From: Maniola hyperantus
Lineage: Eukaryota > Arthropoda > Insecta > Lepidoptera > Nymphalidae
Length of the DNA stretch: 64,000 nucleotides
Reading direction: 5' to 3'
NCBI RefSeq assembly: GCF_902806685.2
Contig: NC_048563.1
Span: 1,364,001-1,428,000, forward strand
The position numbers were made by a program, and so were the translations under genes. Every line of letters starts with the position of its first letter. Position 1 is the stretch's first letter. Positions 9,508 to 18,696 of this stretch are shown in pieces. Under the pieces are notes generated by a model that worked only from the letters and a program-made list of their open reading frames with translations, ran no database searches and was not told the origin of the DNA.

Positions 9508-10471
9508 GGGCGGTTTCAGACTAGCGTATTTTTTGCGCGTATACGGTCGTTTCAGCAAACGCGCTAACACGCGCGCTACATTACGCGCTTCAAAAAACCG
9601 GCCTCACGTATATGGGCATAATATTTCGGCGTGTTCGCTCGAACCGGTGGTGTTGCGGGGAGGTGTCTCTCGCGTCTCGCGCTTATACGAGCATAGATAA
9701 TACATATACGAGCTTAGAAGCGCGTCAACACTCGCACAGAGTACATCATACACTTACACCTTGCTACTTGAAAAGGTTCAAAAAAAACCTTTCCAAGGTA
9801 TTTATATAAAAAATTGCACGGGTATTACCCATTTATGTATCCCACAAAATTTCTCCAAGGGCACTTGGGTTTCCACTCGCTCAAAACCCGAAGAGACTGC
9901 GACCAAATTGGTACAATTTGCACGATTCTTAGGGGTGCTGATCGACTGCTCTGAACTACACAACAAGCTCTGCTGCGTTTATGCACCCTCTAATTACAGC
10001 TATCTCCGCCACCGCTCCAAATTTTTCGTAAATCCGTTTAAGTTTAAGTCACCCATACCGCGCACTTTGGCTGCGCTCAACGCGCTGCTGAAGGAGTCCC
10101 CTCGCTGTGACATATTTGCTGACAAATGGGCTGACCTCATGGGTCAGATCTTGCACTTTTGTGAAAATTTATAATTTTAACAATTTTTGTAAGTATGTTT
10201 ATGTTAGTTTGTACTCGTAGTTTAATTAGTGTTATTGGCTTTATGACCGTTCTAATTAACTAATAAATAAATAAATAATAATAATAATCATATATACTGG
10301 AATAGAGATGTCAGCTAATCTTTCGTACTAGCGCCATCTGTTTCTAATTGCAGTAACTATTGAACGCTCGTACGAGTTGAGCGTGTGCCAAAAGGCGCGC
10401 ATATACGCGCCTACATGCGCTTCCAAAAACGAGCTTATACGCGCGTATAATACGCTAGTCTGAAACTGCCC
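9508..10471. mobile_element. TIR DNA element carrying an inserted LINE fragment
   Basis: The ends are inverted repeats: GGGCGGTTTCAGACTAGCG at the left and CGCTAGTCTGAAACTGCCC at the right, both leading into GCGCGTATA-rich subterminal DNA. The inside is split by a LINE fragment (about 9755..10290). No transposase is seen, so it was non-autonomous. The flanks TCTGGTTA and GCTGTGCA do not give a clear target duplication, so the superfamily is left open. Confidence 0.65.
9761..10174 (+). pseudogene. LINE ORF2 C-terminal fragment
   Basis: An open stretch of 137 codons. Its second half (RSKFFVNPFKFKSPIPRTL then ALNALLKESPRCDIFADKW) follows the pattern of the extreme C-terminus of several insect non-LTR retrotransposon reverse transcriptases: a short basic region, S-P-I/L-P-R, L-x-x-x-N-x-L, C/L-D-I-F. 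It is followed by a (TAA)n tail at 10261-10290. The first half is not recognised. It is 5'-truncated, sits inside the TIR element, and has no start or promoter of its own. Confidence 0.5.
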
Positions 10472-10552
10472 GCTGTGCAACCATTTAGGATTATAATAAG
10501 GACGAAACTTTGTATTAGTATTTGTATGTTTGTATTTACAGGTTATTATTAT

Positions 10553-10707
10553 ATTTTTTTTTTAGTGTTTACCTACACTTTAATTACTAAAAAATTACTA
10601 AATAATTTTTAAATACATATCAAAAATTGCGTAACGGGCAGGACTCGAACCTGCATCTTTTGGGTTCGCGCCCGATGCCTTGACCACTCGGCCACAGTCT
10701 CGCTTAC
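10553..10707 (-). mobile_element. SINE-C, tRNA(Ser/Leu)-like head
   Basis: On the minus strand the head has GTGGCCGAGTGGTCAAGGC (A box) and GCAGGTTCGAGTCCTGCCC (B box with a good T-arm). The 5' GCGAGAC cannot pair with what follows the T-arm, so there is no acceptor stem and it is not a functional tRNA gene. An AT-rich body and A-rich end follow. Confidence 0.65.
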
Positions 10708-10944
10708 TGCCAGTGACGAAATTGGTGATATGTATGTTAACTCAGTACTGAAGCGACTGTTTAATGCCATCTAGTAGCGACACTTTGCAGTTATCGAAAC
10801 TACTTTCAAAGGCCCGTATTACAATGTAGCTCTTTGAATGAGAAATGACATTATTTACTTTTTACTATATTTAAAAAAAAAATCGGTTATAATTATTATT
10901 ATAATCTGTTTTGGATGCCAATAAATAAATTAAATTAAATTAAA
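10708..10944. repeat. Unidentified AT-rich repeat-like stretch
   Basis: No gene is seen. It ends in an (AAATT)n-like A-rich tail at 10918-10947, which suggests the 3' end of a retroposon. Confidence 0.3.
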
Positions 10945-11050
10945 TAGGTCTCCCACTCGGCATCATACTGCAGCGCTGGTTTTTAGTGTTTCAGCATATT
11001 AATCCGGTTTACCAAGAGAGCACGCGCCGCGGCGGAGTGAAGCGCGCGGT
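10945..11050 (-). other. 3' flank of the minus-arm terminal exon, mirrored at 54633..54750
   Basis: This segment is an inverted, diverged copy of the DNA after the last plus-arm zinc-finger exon. Shared blocks include the GCGCCGCGGCGGAGTGA motif, TGTTTCAGCATATT, CTGCAG and GTCTCCC. It marks the outer end of the duplicated locus and probably belongs to the 3' UTR of exon A. No AATAAA is visible. Confidence 0.65.
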
Positions 11051-12441
11051 TCAGGAACTTGACGGACGGTTTGTATCAGTGTGAGTTCTCATGTGCCTCA
11101 CTAAAGCATTATTTCTTACACATTTGTAGTCGCGTATCTCGCAACTAAAAGGTTTTTCGCCAGAGTGAATTCTCATGTGTGTTAGTAAAGAACTATTATG
11201 TGCACTTTTAAATTCGCATAACTTGCAAGTAAAAGGTTTTTCACCGGTGTGAGTTCTCATGTGCCTCATTAAATCACGATTCCTTACAAATTTATACTCA
11301 CATAACTTGCAAGTGAATGGTTTTTCACCAGTGTGAATTCTCATGTGTTCCACTAGATTCCTATTATCCGCACATTTATATTTGCATAACGTGCAACAAT
11401 AAGGTTTTTCACCCGTGTGAGTTCTCATGTGCCTCACTAAATGAGCCCTTCTCGCAAATAAACACTCGCACATTTTACACGAAAACGGCTTTTCACCTGT
11501 GTGAGTTCTCATGTGGGTCACTAGATTACTACTAGCCGTACATTTATATTTGCATAATGTGCAACAATAACGCTTTTCACCTGTGTGAGTTCTCATGTGC
11601 CTCACTAAATTACTATTTTCTGTACATTTATATTCACATAACTTACAACTGTATGGTTTTTCACCCGTGTGAGTTCTCAAGTGTTTCACTAAAAGATCAC
11701 TTCTCGCAAATAAACACTTACATATTTTACACGAAAACGGCTTTTCACCTGTGTGAGTTCTCATGTGAGTCACTAGATTACTATTTACAGCACATTTAAA
11801 TTCACATAACTTACACGTAAAAGGTCTGTCACCTGTGTGAGTTCGCATAATATGAGTCTTTAAACTTTCTTTATATTTAGTTTTGAAGTGGCAAAACTTG
11901 CAAGTGAATGGTTTTATGTCACTGTGAGTCTTTATGTGTTTAACTAAGAGACTTTTCCATTTAAACGTATTTTCACATACATCACAAGTATACCATTTTT
12001 TATGAATAAATAAACTATCTTCACTATTGTAATTATCTAAACAATAAGTTTTACTTTGTGAAGTTTCCGTTACATCACGCTTAGTAACTTTCACTTTATT
12101 AGTAACTGGTCCAGTGTCTTCTATCGTATGTCTAGCGTCTTCATTCCGACTAACTATCTTACAGTTAACATCTTTAGAGGCGGTACCCATGTGACAAGAA
12201 CTTATACTTGGTTGTATTTTCGCCAGTGATACACCTTTCTCGGGTTTTTTGACAGTATCACATAATATGACTACACAATTTGTTAATTTATCAATGTTAG
12301 TTATTTTGTTGATATCGAATATATGGTTGTGTTCATCCTTGTTGATTTTAAGTAGTTGTTTACTATTCTGGACTGTATCGGCGTCTTCAGCTTGCATTTT
12401 GTTTTCGTTATTCGTAGCAAGTCTCGCAGAGAATGGAGCGA
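11051..12441 (-). CDS. Alternative terminal exon A: C2H2 array (10 fingers plus 1 broken)
   Basis: Terminal exon of the minus-arm THAP-ZAD gene. It starts after a TTTCAG acceptor at 12442, taking two bases (TC) to complete a codon, and runs open to a stop (462 residues plus the junction codon; about 811 residues with the common part). Residues 1-140 are a non-finger leader rich in Lys, Thr and Ser. Then come ten C2H2 fingers joined by THTGEKP-type linkers. Finger 2 has H-x4-H spacing. Finger 11 is broken because its second cysteine is Arg (CEIR). It ends TDTNRPSSS. Finger frameworks are near-constant while helix positions vary. Unlike the other arrays it has an ATG at the leader codon before QAEDAD, so it could also start translation internally. 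Closest relatives are the A' exons of the plus arm. Likely a nuclear sequence-specific DNA-binding module. Confidence 0.85.
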
Positions 12442-12766
12442 CTGAAACAAAATATATATAGTTCTTATATTTTGATTATTGAAAAAGAGCTTGTATATCT
12501 CCAGTTAAAACAGTTTTTAAAGTATTCCTTTTAAAAGGATCAGGGTTATTGGAGGGGAGGCTCTAACTGTGTTAAGGCAAAATAAAACTATTGTAATTAA
12601 TTTTACTATCATTATTTTAATCATTTTAAACTACAAGCTAAAATCGTACAATAAGAGTTATAGTAAACAAATTCAATAAATAAAAAGTACATATCTTCTA
12701 ATTATTAAGTTCTAGAAACTACATAATATTGTTAGCAGTTTGTGTAATTTATGTTATGCTGGACCC
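12442..12766 (-). other. Intron upstream of exon A, homologous to plus-arm introns
   Basis: Read on the minus strand, the AGAACT, TTTTAAAAGG and GGTTATTGGAGGGGAGG region and the AT-rich block near 12600-12700 match the inverted sequence in front of every A' exon (for example 40130-40399). No gene is seen. It supports common descent of exon A and the A' exons. Confidence 0.7.
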
Positions 12767-12767
12767 T

Positions 12768-12892
12768 CGCTCAAGCGCAACTTCGTCCGCGTGGACTACA
12801 CAAATTTCACAGCCCTATTTAAACAGCCCGAACCGTCCAGTAGTTTGAGCTGTGCGTTGACAGATCAGTCAGTCAGTCAGCTTTTCCTTTTA
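12768..12892 (-). mobile_element. Helitron-like H1 fragment that ends exon B
   Basis: An H1 remnant (CTTCGTCCGCGTGGACTAC, CCGTCCAGTAGTTTGAGC, the CAGT run, CTTTTCCTTTTAA) abuts the finger array of exon B. It supplies the last codons and the stop codon of that exon. Confidence 0.75.
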
Positions 12893-14396
12893 ACAGACTT
12901 TTCACCAGTGTGTATTCTTCTCATGTGGCTCATTAAATTACTTTTGTCAGTACATTTGAATTCGCATAACTCGCAACTGTAAGGCTTTTCACCAGTGTGA
13001 GTTCTCATGTGCCTAATTAAATCACAATTTCTTGCAAATTTATGTTTACATAACTTACAAGTGTAAGGTTTTTCACCCGTGTGAGTTCTCATGTGGAACA
13101 CAAAATTACTATTGGATGCACATTTGTAGTCGCATAGCTCGCAAGTAAAAGATTTTTCATCCGCGTGAGTTCTCACATGGGTCACTAAACTACGTTTGTT
13201 CGCACATTTGTATTTGCACAACTCGCAACTAAAAGGCTTTTTAGTCATGTGAGTTCTCATGTGAATCACTAAATTACTATTTTGTGCACTTTTATATCCA
13301 CATAACCTACAAGTGTAAGGTTTTTCACCCGTGTGAGTTCTCATGTGAGTCACTAAATGATTACTTTTCGCACATTTATACTTGCATAATTCACACGAAT
13401 ACGACTTTTCACCCGTGTGAGTTCTCATGTGGCTCACTAAATTACTACTGCTAACAAATTTATGCTCGCATAACGTGCAACTAACAGGTTTTTCGCCAGT
13501 GTGCTTTCTCATGTGGCTCACTAAACTACGTTTGTCCAAACATTTGTATTCGCACAACTCGCAATTAAAAGGCTTTTCACCCGTGTGGGTTTTCATGTGC
13601 TTTATTAAATCACCATTTCTTGCAAATTTATATTCACATAATTTACAAGTATAGGGTTTTTCACCAGTGTGTGTTCTCATGTGGAGCACTAGATGACTAT
13701 TGAATGCAAATTTGTAGTCGCATAGCTCGCATTTAAAAGGTCTGTCACCCGTGTGAGTTCGTATGTGAGTCCTTAAACTACCTTTATATTTAGTTTTAAA
13801 TTGGCAAAACTTGCAAGTGAATGGTTTCGTGTCACTGTGAGTTTTGATGTGTTCAACTAAGAGACTTTTCCGTTCAAATGTAATTGTACATACATCACAA
13901 GTAAACCAATTTTCGTCAATAAGTAAACTATCTTGACTATCTATACTATTGTAATTATCAAAACAATTCGTTTTACTTTGTGAAGTTTTCTTTACATTAC
14001 GCTTGGTAACTTTCACTTTGTTAGTAACTGGTCCAGTATCTTCCATCGTATGCCTAATATCTTCATTCTGACTTACCACTTGACAGGTAAAATCTTTAGA
14101 GGCAGAATCAATATAACGCTGATTGTAACAGAAACTAATACTTGGTCTTGGTATTTTCAATAGCGATTCACGTTGTATTGATACACATTGTTCAGGATTT
14201 TTGGAAATATCACATAATGTAACTACACAATCTGTTAATCTATTAATGTTAGTTATATTGTTGGTAACGAATAATTGATTGTGTAATTCGACATTGTTAA
14301 TTTTAAACAGTTGTTTACTCTTCCGGACTGTATCGGCGTCTTCAGCTTGCACTTTGTTTTCGTTATTCGTCGCAAGTCTCGCGGACAGAGAAGCGA
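12877..14396 (-). CDS. Alternative terminal exon B: C2H2 array (12 fingers)
   Basis: Terminal exon of the minus arm. TTTCAG acceptor at 14397, two-base phase start (TC), then 505 residues (about 854 with the common part). The leader contains the family signature [19 protein letters not shown]. Twelve fingers follow; finger 8-9 has the linker MTKKP instead of TGEKP, finger 9-10 has ADEKS, and finger 12 has H-x4-H spacing. The array is cut by a Helitron-like insertion, so the C-terminus is a transposon-derived VKRKS instead of the family's TDTNRPS ending. Closest relative is plus-arm exon B' (36699..38629), which shares [15 protein letters not shown] and [12 protein letters not shown]-binding transcription-factor module is inferred. 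Confidence 0.85.
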
Positions 14397-14483
14397 CTGA
14401 AACAAAATATATTCTTATATTTAAATTATTGAAAACGAGGTTTAGCGTTTTAACTATCGTGAGTGATTTTCACTCTCTATGCA

Positions 14484-14579
14484 CTAAGAAAGAATTTTTC
14501 GAAATTCCGCCCCTAAGTGGGTTAAATGTGGGTTTGAAATTTAGTAGTCCACGCGGACGAAGTCGAGAGCATAAGCTAG
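14484..14579 (+). mobile_element. Helitron-like H1 fragment
   Basis: The 3' part only: AAGAAAGAATTTTTCGAAAT to GCATAAGCTAG before T. It lies in the intron between exons C and B. Confidence 0.6.
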
Positions 14580-14670
14580 TTCACTGTTAAAGCGAGTGAT
14601 ATTTAATTGCTTGACACACACGGCGGCGGAGTGACGCGTGCGGTTCACGAACATTACGGACGATTTGTAT

Positions 14671-14847
14671 TAGAGCCTCAATAGCTCAACGGGTAAAGGA
14701 GTGGACTGAAAACCGAAAGGTCGATGGTTCAAACCCCGCCCGTTGCACTATTGTCATACCTACTCCTAGCACAAGCTTGACGCTTAGTTGGAGAGGAAAG
14801 GGGAATATTAGTCATTTAACATGGCTAATATTCTTTAAAAAAAAAAA
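14671..14847 (+). mobile_element. SINE-P inserted in the old 3' end of exon C
   Basis: Complete SINE-P from TAGAGCCTCAATAGC to poly(A). It splits a stretch that is continuous in exon A (GGTTTGTATCAGTGTG at about 11069), so that exon gives the empty site. A short TAT repeat flanks the insertion. Confidence 0.8.
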
Positions 14848-14912
14848 TATCAGTGTGAGTTCTCATGTGACTCGCCAGACTAGAATTTTGTGCACATTTG
14901 TAACCGCATAAC
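14848..14912 (-). pseudogene. Out-of-frame last finger of exon C
   Basis: On the minus strand this is a recognisable C2H2 finger (ELCGYKCAQNSSLASHMRTH), but out of frame with the rest of exon C because of one extra base near 14935 (GGTGTAAAA instead of GGTGAAAA). The SINE then cuts it off from the ancestral tail. Confidence 0.75.
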
Positions 14913-15817
14913 TCACAAACAAAAGCTTTTTACACCCGGGTGAGTTTTCATATGATTCACTAAATTACAATTTTTTGCACATTTATACTTGCATAATTTA
15001 CATGAATACGGCTTTTCACCCTTGTGAGTCATCATGTGACTCACTAAATTACTATTTCTCGCACATTTATAGTTGCATAATTTACACGAATACGGCTTTT
15101 CACCAGTGTGAATTCTTAGATGATCCATTAAATGATTACTACGCGCAAATCTATATTTGCAAAAGTCGCAAGTAAATGGTTTTTCACCCGTGTGAGTTCT
15201 CATGTGGGCCACTAAATTACTACTATCCGCACATTTAAATTCGCATAACTCGCAAATAAAAGGCTTTTCACCGGTGTGAGTGTTCATGTGCCTCGCAAAG
15301 TGACTTTTATATCTAAACATTTTTCTACATACGTCACAAGTATATCTATTATTCTCAATAAGTGAACTATCTTCACTATTGTAATTATCTAAACAATTTA
15401 TTTTACTTTGTGAAGTTTTCGTAGCATCAAGCTTAGTAACTTTATTAATAACTGGTCCAGTGTCTTCTATCATATGCCTAACATATTCATTCCGACGTAC
15501 AACTTGACAGTTAAAATCTTTAGAGGCAGTAGCAATATGATACTGACTGTCACAGGAATTAATATTTGATCGCATTTTCATCAGCGATTCTTCTTGTATT
15601 AATACGTCTTCCTCGGGCTTTTTGGAGATATCATTTAATATGACTACAAAATTAGTTAATCTATTAATTTTAGTTATATTGTTGGTATCGAATAATTGGT
15701 TGTGTAATTCGACAGGGTTAATATTAAGTAGTTGTTTACTCTTCTGGACTGTATCGGCGTCTTCAGCTTGTACTTTGTTTTCGTTATTCGTCCCAAGTCT
15801 CGCGGACAGAGGAACGA
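14913..15817 (-). CDS. Alternative terminal exon C: short C2H2 array (5 fingers)
   Basis: First terminal exon of the minus arm, 2.9 kb after common exon 7. Acceptor TTTATTTCAG at 15818, phase as in the other terminal exons, open from the acceptor to the stop: 300 residues, about 649 with the common part. The leader has the family block [21 protein letters not shown], with GTA (Val) where exon A has ATG. Five fingers with TGEKP or KGEKP linkers. After finger 5 a one-base insertion shifts the frame and ends the protein in PGVKSFCL. Fingers are diverged from A and B, and no counterpart exists on the plus arm. Truncated, but still usable as an exon. Confidence 0.8.
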
Positions 15818-15849
15818 CTGAAATAAAATATTTCTTAGATTAAAATATA

Positions 15850-16299
15850 CTAGATGATGCCCGCGACTTCGTCTGCGTGGATTTAGGTTTTTAAAAATCC
15901 CGTGGGGACTCTTTGATTTTCCGAGATAAAAAGTATCCTATGTCCTTCCCCGTGATGGAAGCTATCTTTGTACCCGTCAAATCGCTATAACGGATGGGCC
16001 GTGAAAGGCTAGCAGATAGTCGGGCACACTTTTGCATTTTTTTTATTTTTTATTTTTATTCAGATACAAGTTAGCCCTTGACTAAAATCTCACCTGGTGG
16101 TAAGTGATGATGCAGTCTAAGATGATAGCGGGCTAACCTGGAAGGGGTATGGCAGTTTTTATTAAACCCATACCCCTTTGGTTTCTACACGGCATCGTAC
16201 CGGAACGCCAAATCGCTTGGCGGCACGGCTTTGCCGGTAGGGTGGTAACTAGCCACGGCCGAAGCCTCCCACCAGACAAATTATAATATTAAGCATGGA
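15850..16299 (-). mobile_element. Helitron-like H3 element split by a SINE-B tail
   Basis: H3 from CTAGATGATGCCCGCGAC to TATTAAGCATGGA, interrupted at 16037..16281 by an inverted SINE-B tail. The layers show the SINE is younger than the H3 copy. Confidence 0.65.
16037..16281 (-). mobile_element. SINE-B, 3' part
   Basis: Inverted: A/T-rich tail at the left, then GATACAAGTTAGCCCTTGAC, TGGTGGTAAGTGATGATGC, the GGTATGGCAG block and CCGGTAGGGTGGTAACTAGC. The tRNA-like head is missing, as expected for 5' truncation. Confidence 0.7.
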
Positions 16300-16380
16300 T
16301 GGATATAGATAATGAATATCACTCACAATAGTTTAAATGCTAACTCACTTTTATATTTATTTAGAGTTGTTTTGTCAGAA

Positions 16381-16590
16381 GTTGCAAGTGTTTGCAAAAG
16401 CAACAACAGTTGCTTGCAACAGTTTTTTCAGAAGTTGCAAGTGTTTGCAAAAGCAACAACAGTTGCTTGCAACAGTTTTTTCAGAAGTTGCAAGTGTTTG
16501 CAAAAGCAACAACAGTTGCTTGCAACAGTTTTTTCAGAAGTTGCAAGTGTTTGCAAAAGCAACAACAGTTGCTTGCAACAGTTTTACTTG
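16381..16590. repeat. Four tandem 53-bp hairpin repeats in the alternative-splicing intron
   Basis: Four near-identical units starting at 16381, 16434, 16487 and 16540. Each unit is a potential hairpin (GTTGCAAG ... CTTGCAAC, with inner TTGCAAAAGCAA). It lies between common exon 7 and terminal exon C. A single inverted copy, with its flanks, lies at the matching position of the plus arm (35588..35680). Open frames through it are an effect of the repeat and not a protein. Confidence 0.85.
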
Positions 16591-16599
16591 TTGTTCATA

Positions 16600-16874
16600 T
16601 TCATTATCACTTGACACACTCTTACACCTGAGAATTGAAATCTTTATAAGCTGTAAGTACTTGTTTGTCATTTGTGTTGGCTTCTTTGATTGGGGACACT
16701 TTTATTTGTTTCAAAGTTGCGGGTAGAGGATGTTCGGGACACGGTGTGTACCGAACACTGAACTGTGCGGCGTCAGCAGTTTACGCAATCCTCGTGCTGG
16801 CGCCTAGCAGTTCACAAAGACAGTGCACCACCGGCCGCGCCGCGAATCGCACTCATCAATATCATTATCATAGC
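16600..16874. other. Intronic DNA, no gene seen
   Basis: A GC-richer patch (16720-16850) without a supported frame or repeat assignment. Confidence 0.4.
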
Positions 16875-17054
16875 GAGCCTCAATAGCTCAACCGGTAAAG
16901 GAGTGGACTGAAAACCGAAAGGTCGACGGTTCAAACCCCGCCCGTTGCACTATTGTCGTACCTACTCCTAGCACAAGCCTGACGCTTAGTTGGAGAGGAA
17001 AGGGGAATGTTAGTCATTTAACATGGCTAATATTCTTTAAAAAAAAAAAAAAAA
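16875..17054 (+). mobile_element. SINE-P
   Basis: Complete copy, GAGCCTCAATAGCTCAACC through GGTTCAAACCCCGCCCG to a long poly(A). Confidence 0.8.
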
Positions 17055-17406
17055 TTTATTATCAATTAGTATCATTAAAGGAGCTATCGAAGGACATTAT
17101 CCGTTATCATTTCTATCATTATCAACAACCCCCACAGAGGAGTCACTGAAACCAATCATTCTGACTACTTTGTTATACTTCAAGTTTAGCCTTATTCACG
17201 AGCAAATTAGTACACAAGGACTGGGACAACCCTCCACCTCCCATAGTAAAAACCAACTTCTCGGTTATATGGGCCGAATCGCGGGAGGGCGCCCGTTCGG
17301 TACTTGCTCTTGGCATTTTCCCGGGGCGCCTTCTTGACTCCCTACAAATTATTTTGTAGTACACAACGACTGTGTGACATGACCGATGGGCAACTTAGTA
17401 AGTTAT
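17055..17406. other. Unassigned intronic stretch
   Basis: No gene or clear repeat is visible. The 17200-17340 part is GC-richer than its surroundings and may be a fossil of some element, but nothing can be named. Confidence 0.35.
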
Positions 17407-17697
17407 TGGCCTCGATTCTCTAGTCTCTCTCTATACTAAATTTAGAGTATCTGCATCCTTTTCTTTTTACTAATGCTAAAAAAGGAACGGAACATGACTT
17501 TCACATTTAAAGACTCTAAATTTTAGTGCACAATACAAATTTAAACAGTAGGTTCGCGAGTGCGTGCTAAAATCACGGGTTTTACCATCTAAAAATTAAA
17601 TTTAGAAATGTCAAACTGCTTCTGTCCTTTTCATATTACAATAGTAAGAAGAGGGTGCGAATACTCTAAAATTAGGTTGTGCTTAGAATCGGTGCCA
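17407..17697. mobile_element. MITE, TGGCACCGATTC-type ends
   Basis: TTGGCCTCGATTCTC at the left, AGAATCGGTGCCA at the right. Core blocks are shared with 8991..9280. Confidence 0.6.
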
Positions 17698-17731
17698 ATG
17701 TACATTTGTTTGAATGAATAATAGCACTATA

Positions 17732-18676
17732 CAGGGTGTAACCAGAACGCTAGCAAAAACTTCACGTTATTAGAATAGAATAGAATAGAATAGAATGTTT
17801 TTTTATTCATGTACCTAAACTTTTTAAAAGTGCTTATGAATAGTTAGGTAGTTTTAATTTACCACTGGTTCGGAATGCCGTTCTTACCGAGAAGAACCAG
17901 CAAGAAACTCGGCGGTTGCTCTTTTTAATTTTTCAATTTACAATGTTATTATACCGTACTATACAAGCCATTGCAGCCCCGTGCATTGCTGGAGTGAGTC
18001 AAATCCAAGCTTTTTTATCGTTTACATAGTCTGCGACTGTATTGTTATACTACCCTAAACACAATCCAATACCAATAACCATTTGCCTCATTTTGTAGTT
18101 TGTGATTTAGTATTTTTCAAACTCGCAATGTATAGCGTGGAAAACTCGGGTCAATGCCCCGCCTACGACGCGGCATTGACTCATAGTGGGCTACTTTTTT
18201 AGGGTTCCGTACCTCTTACGTCTGTCTGTCTGTCTGTCTGTCTGTCAAGAAACCTACAGGGTACTTCCCATTGACCTAGAATCATGAAATTTAGCAGGTA
18301 GGTAGATCTTATAGCTGACATTTGGGGAAAAATCTGAAAACCAGGAATTTAGGGTTAGATCACACAAAAAAAAAAAAAATTGTGGTCATGAACTAATAAT
18401 TAGTATTTTCAACTTTTGACGTGAGATAACTATATGAAGTGGGGTATCATATGAAAGGTCTTCACCTGTACATTCTAAAACAGATTTTTATTTATTTTTA
18501 TGCATCATAGTTTTTGAATTATCGTGCAAAATGTCGAAAAAATACGACTGTAGTACGGAACCCTCATTGGGCGAGCCTGACTCGCACTTGGAAGGTTTTT
18601 TTTTTGTGGTACCATATCAGTAATCATCAGTACTATCACTTGTCTTCGTTTTTGTCAGCGTTCTGGTTACACCCTG
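17732..18676. mobile_element. TIR element (CAGGGTGTAACCAGAACGCT), TA target
   Basis: Inverted ends CAGGGTGTAACCAGAACGCT and AGCGTTCTGGTTACACCCTG, flanked by TA on both sides. This fits an IS630/Tc1/mariner-type MITE. A family G element is inserted at 18198..18600. A second copy lies at 23897..24556, sharing an internal block (CTCGGTAAGAACGGCATTCC inverted). Confidence 0.7.
18198..18600 (+). mobile_element. Family G element nested in the TIR element
   Basis: TTTAGGGTTCCGTACC to GACTCGCACTTGGAAGG plus T run. Absent from the sister TIR element, so it is a later insertion. Confidence 0.6.
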
Positions 18677-18696
18677 TATAAATAAATGGCACTGAC

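Noticed and set aside
9761..10174. Frizzled-like cysteine-rich domain suggested by FLGVLIDCSELHNKLCCVYAP
   Set aside because: Only a local resemblance; the rest fits a LINE C-terminus with a (TAA)n tail, and other cysteines of that domain are missing.
10636..10707. tRNA gene on the minus strand
   Set aside because: The T-arm and D-arm are good but there is no acceptor-stem pairing, and a retroposon body with an A-rich end follows; it is a SINE head.
16381..16590. CRISPR-like array
   Set aside because: The units are contiguous identical copies without variable spacers, in an insect genome.
16312..16726. Three overlapping open frames of 79-129 codons
   Set aside because: They run through the four 53-bp repeats in all frames because the unit has no stop; the repeat explains them.
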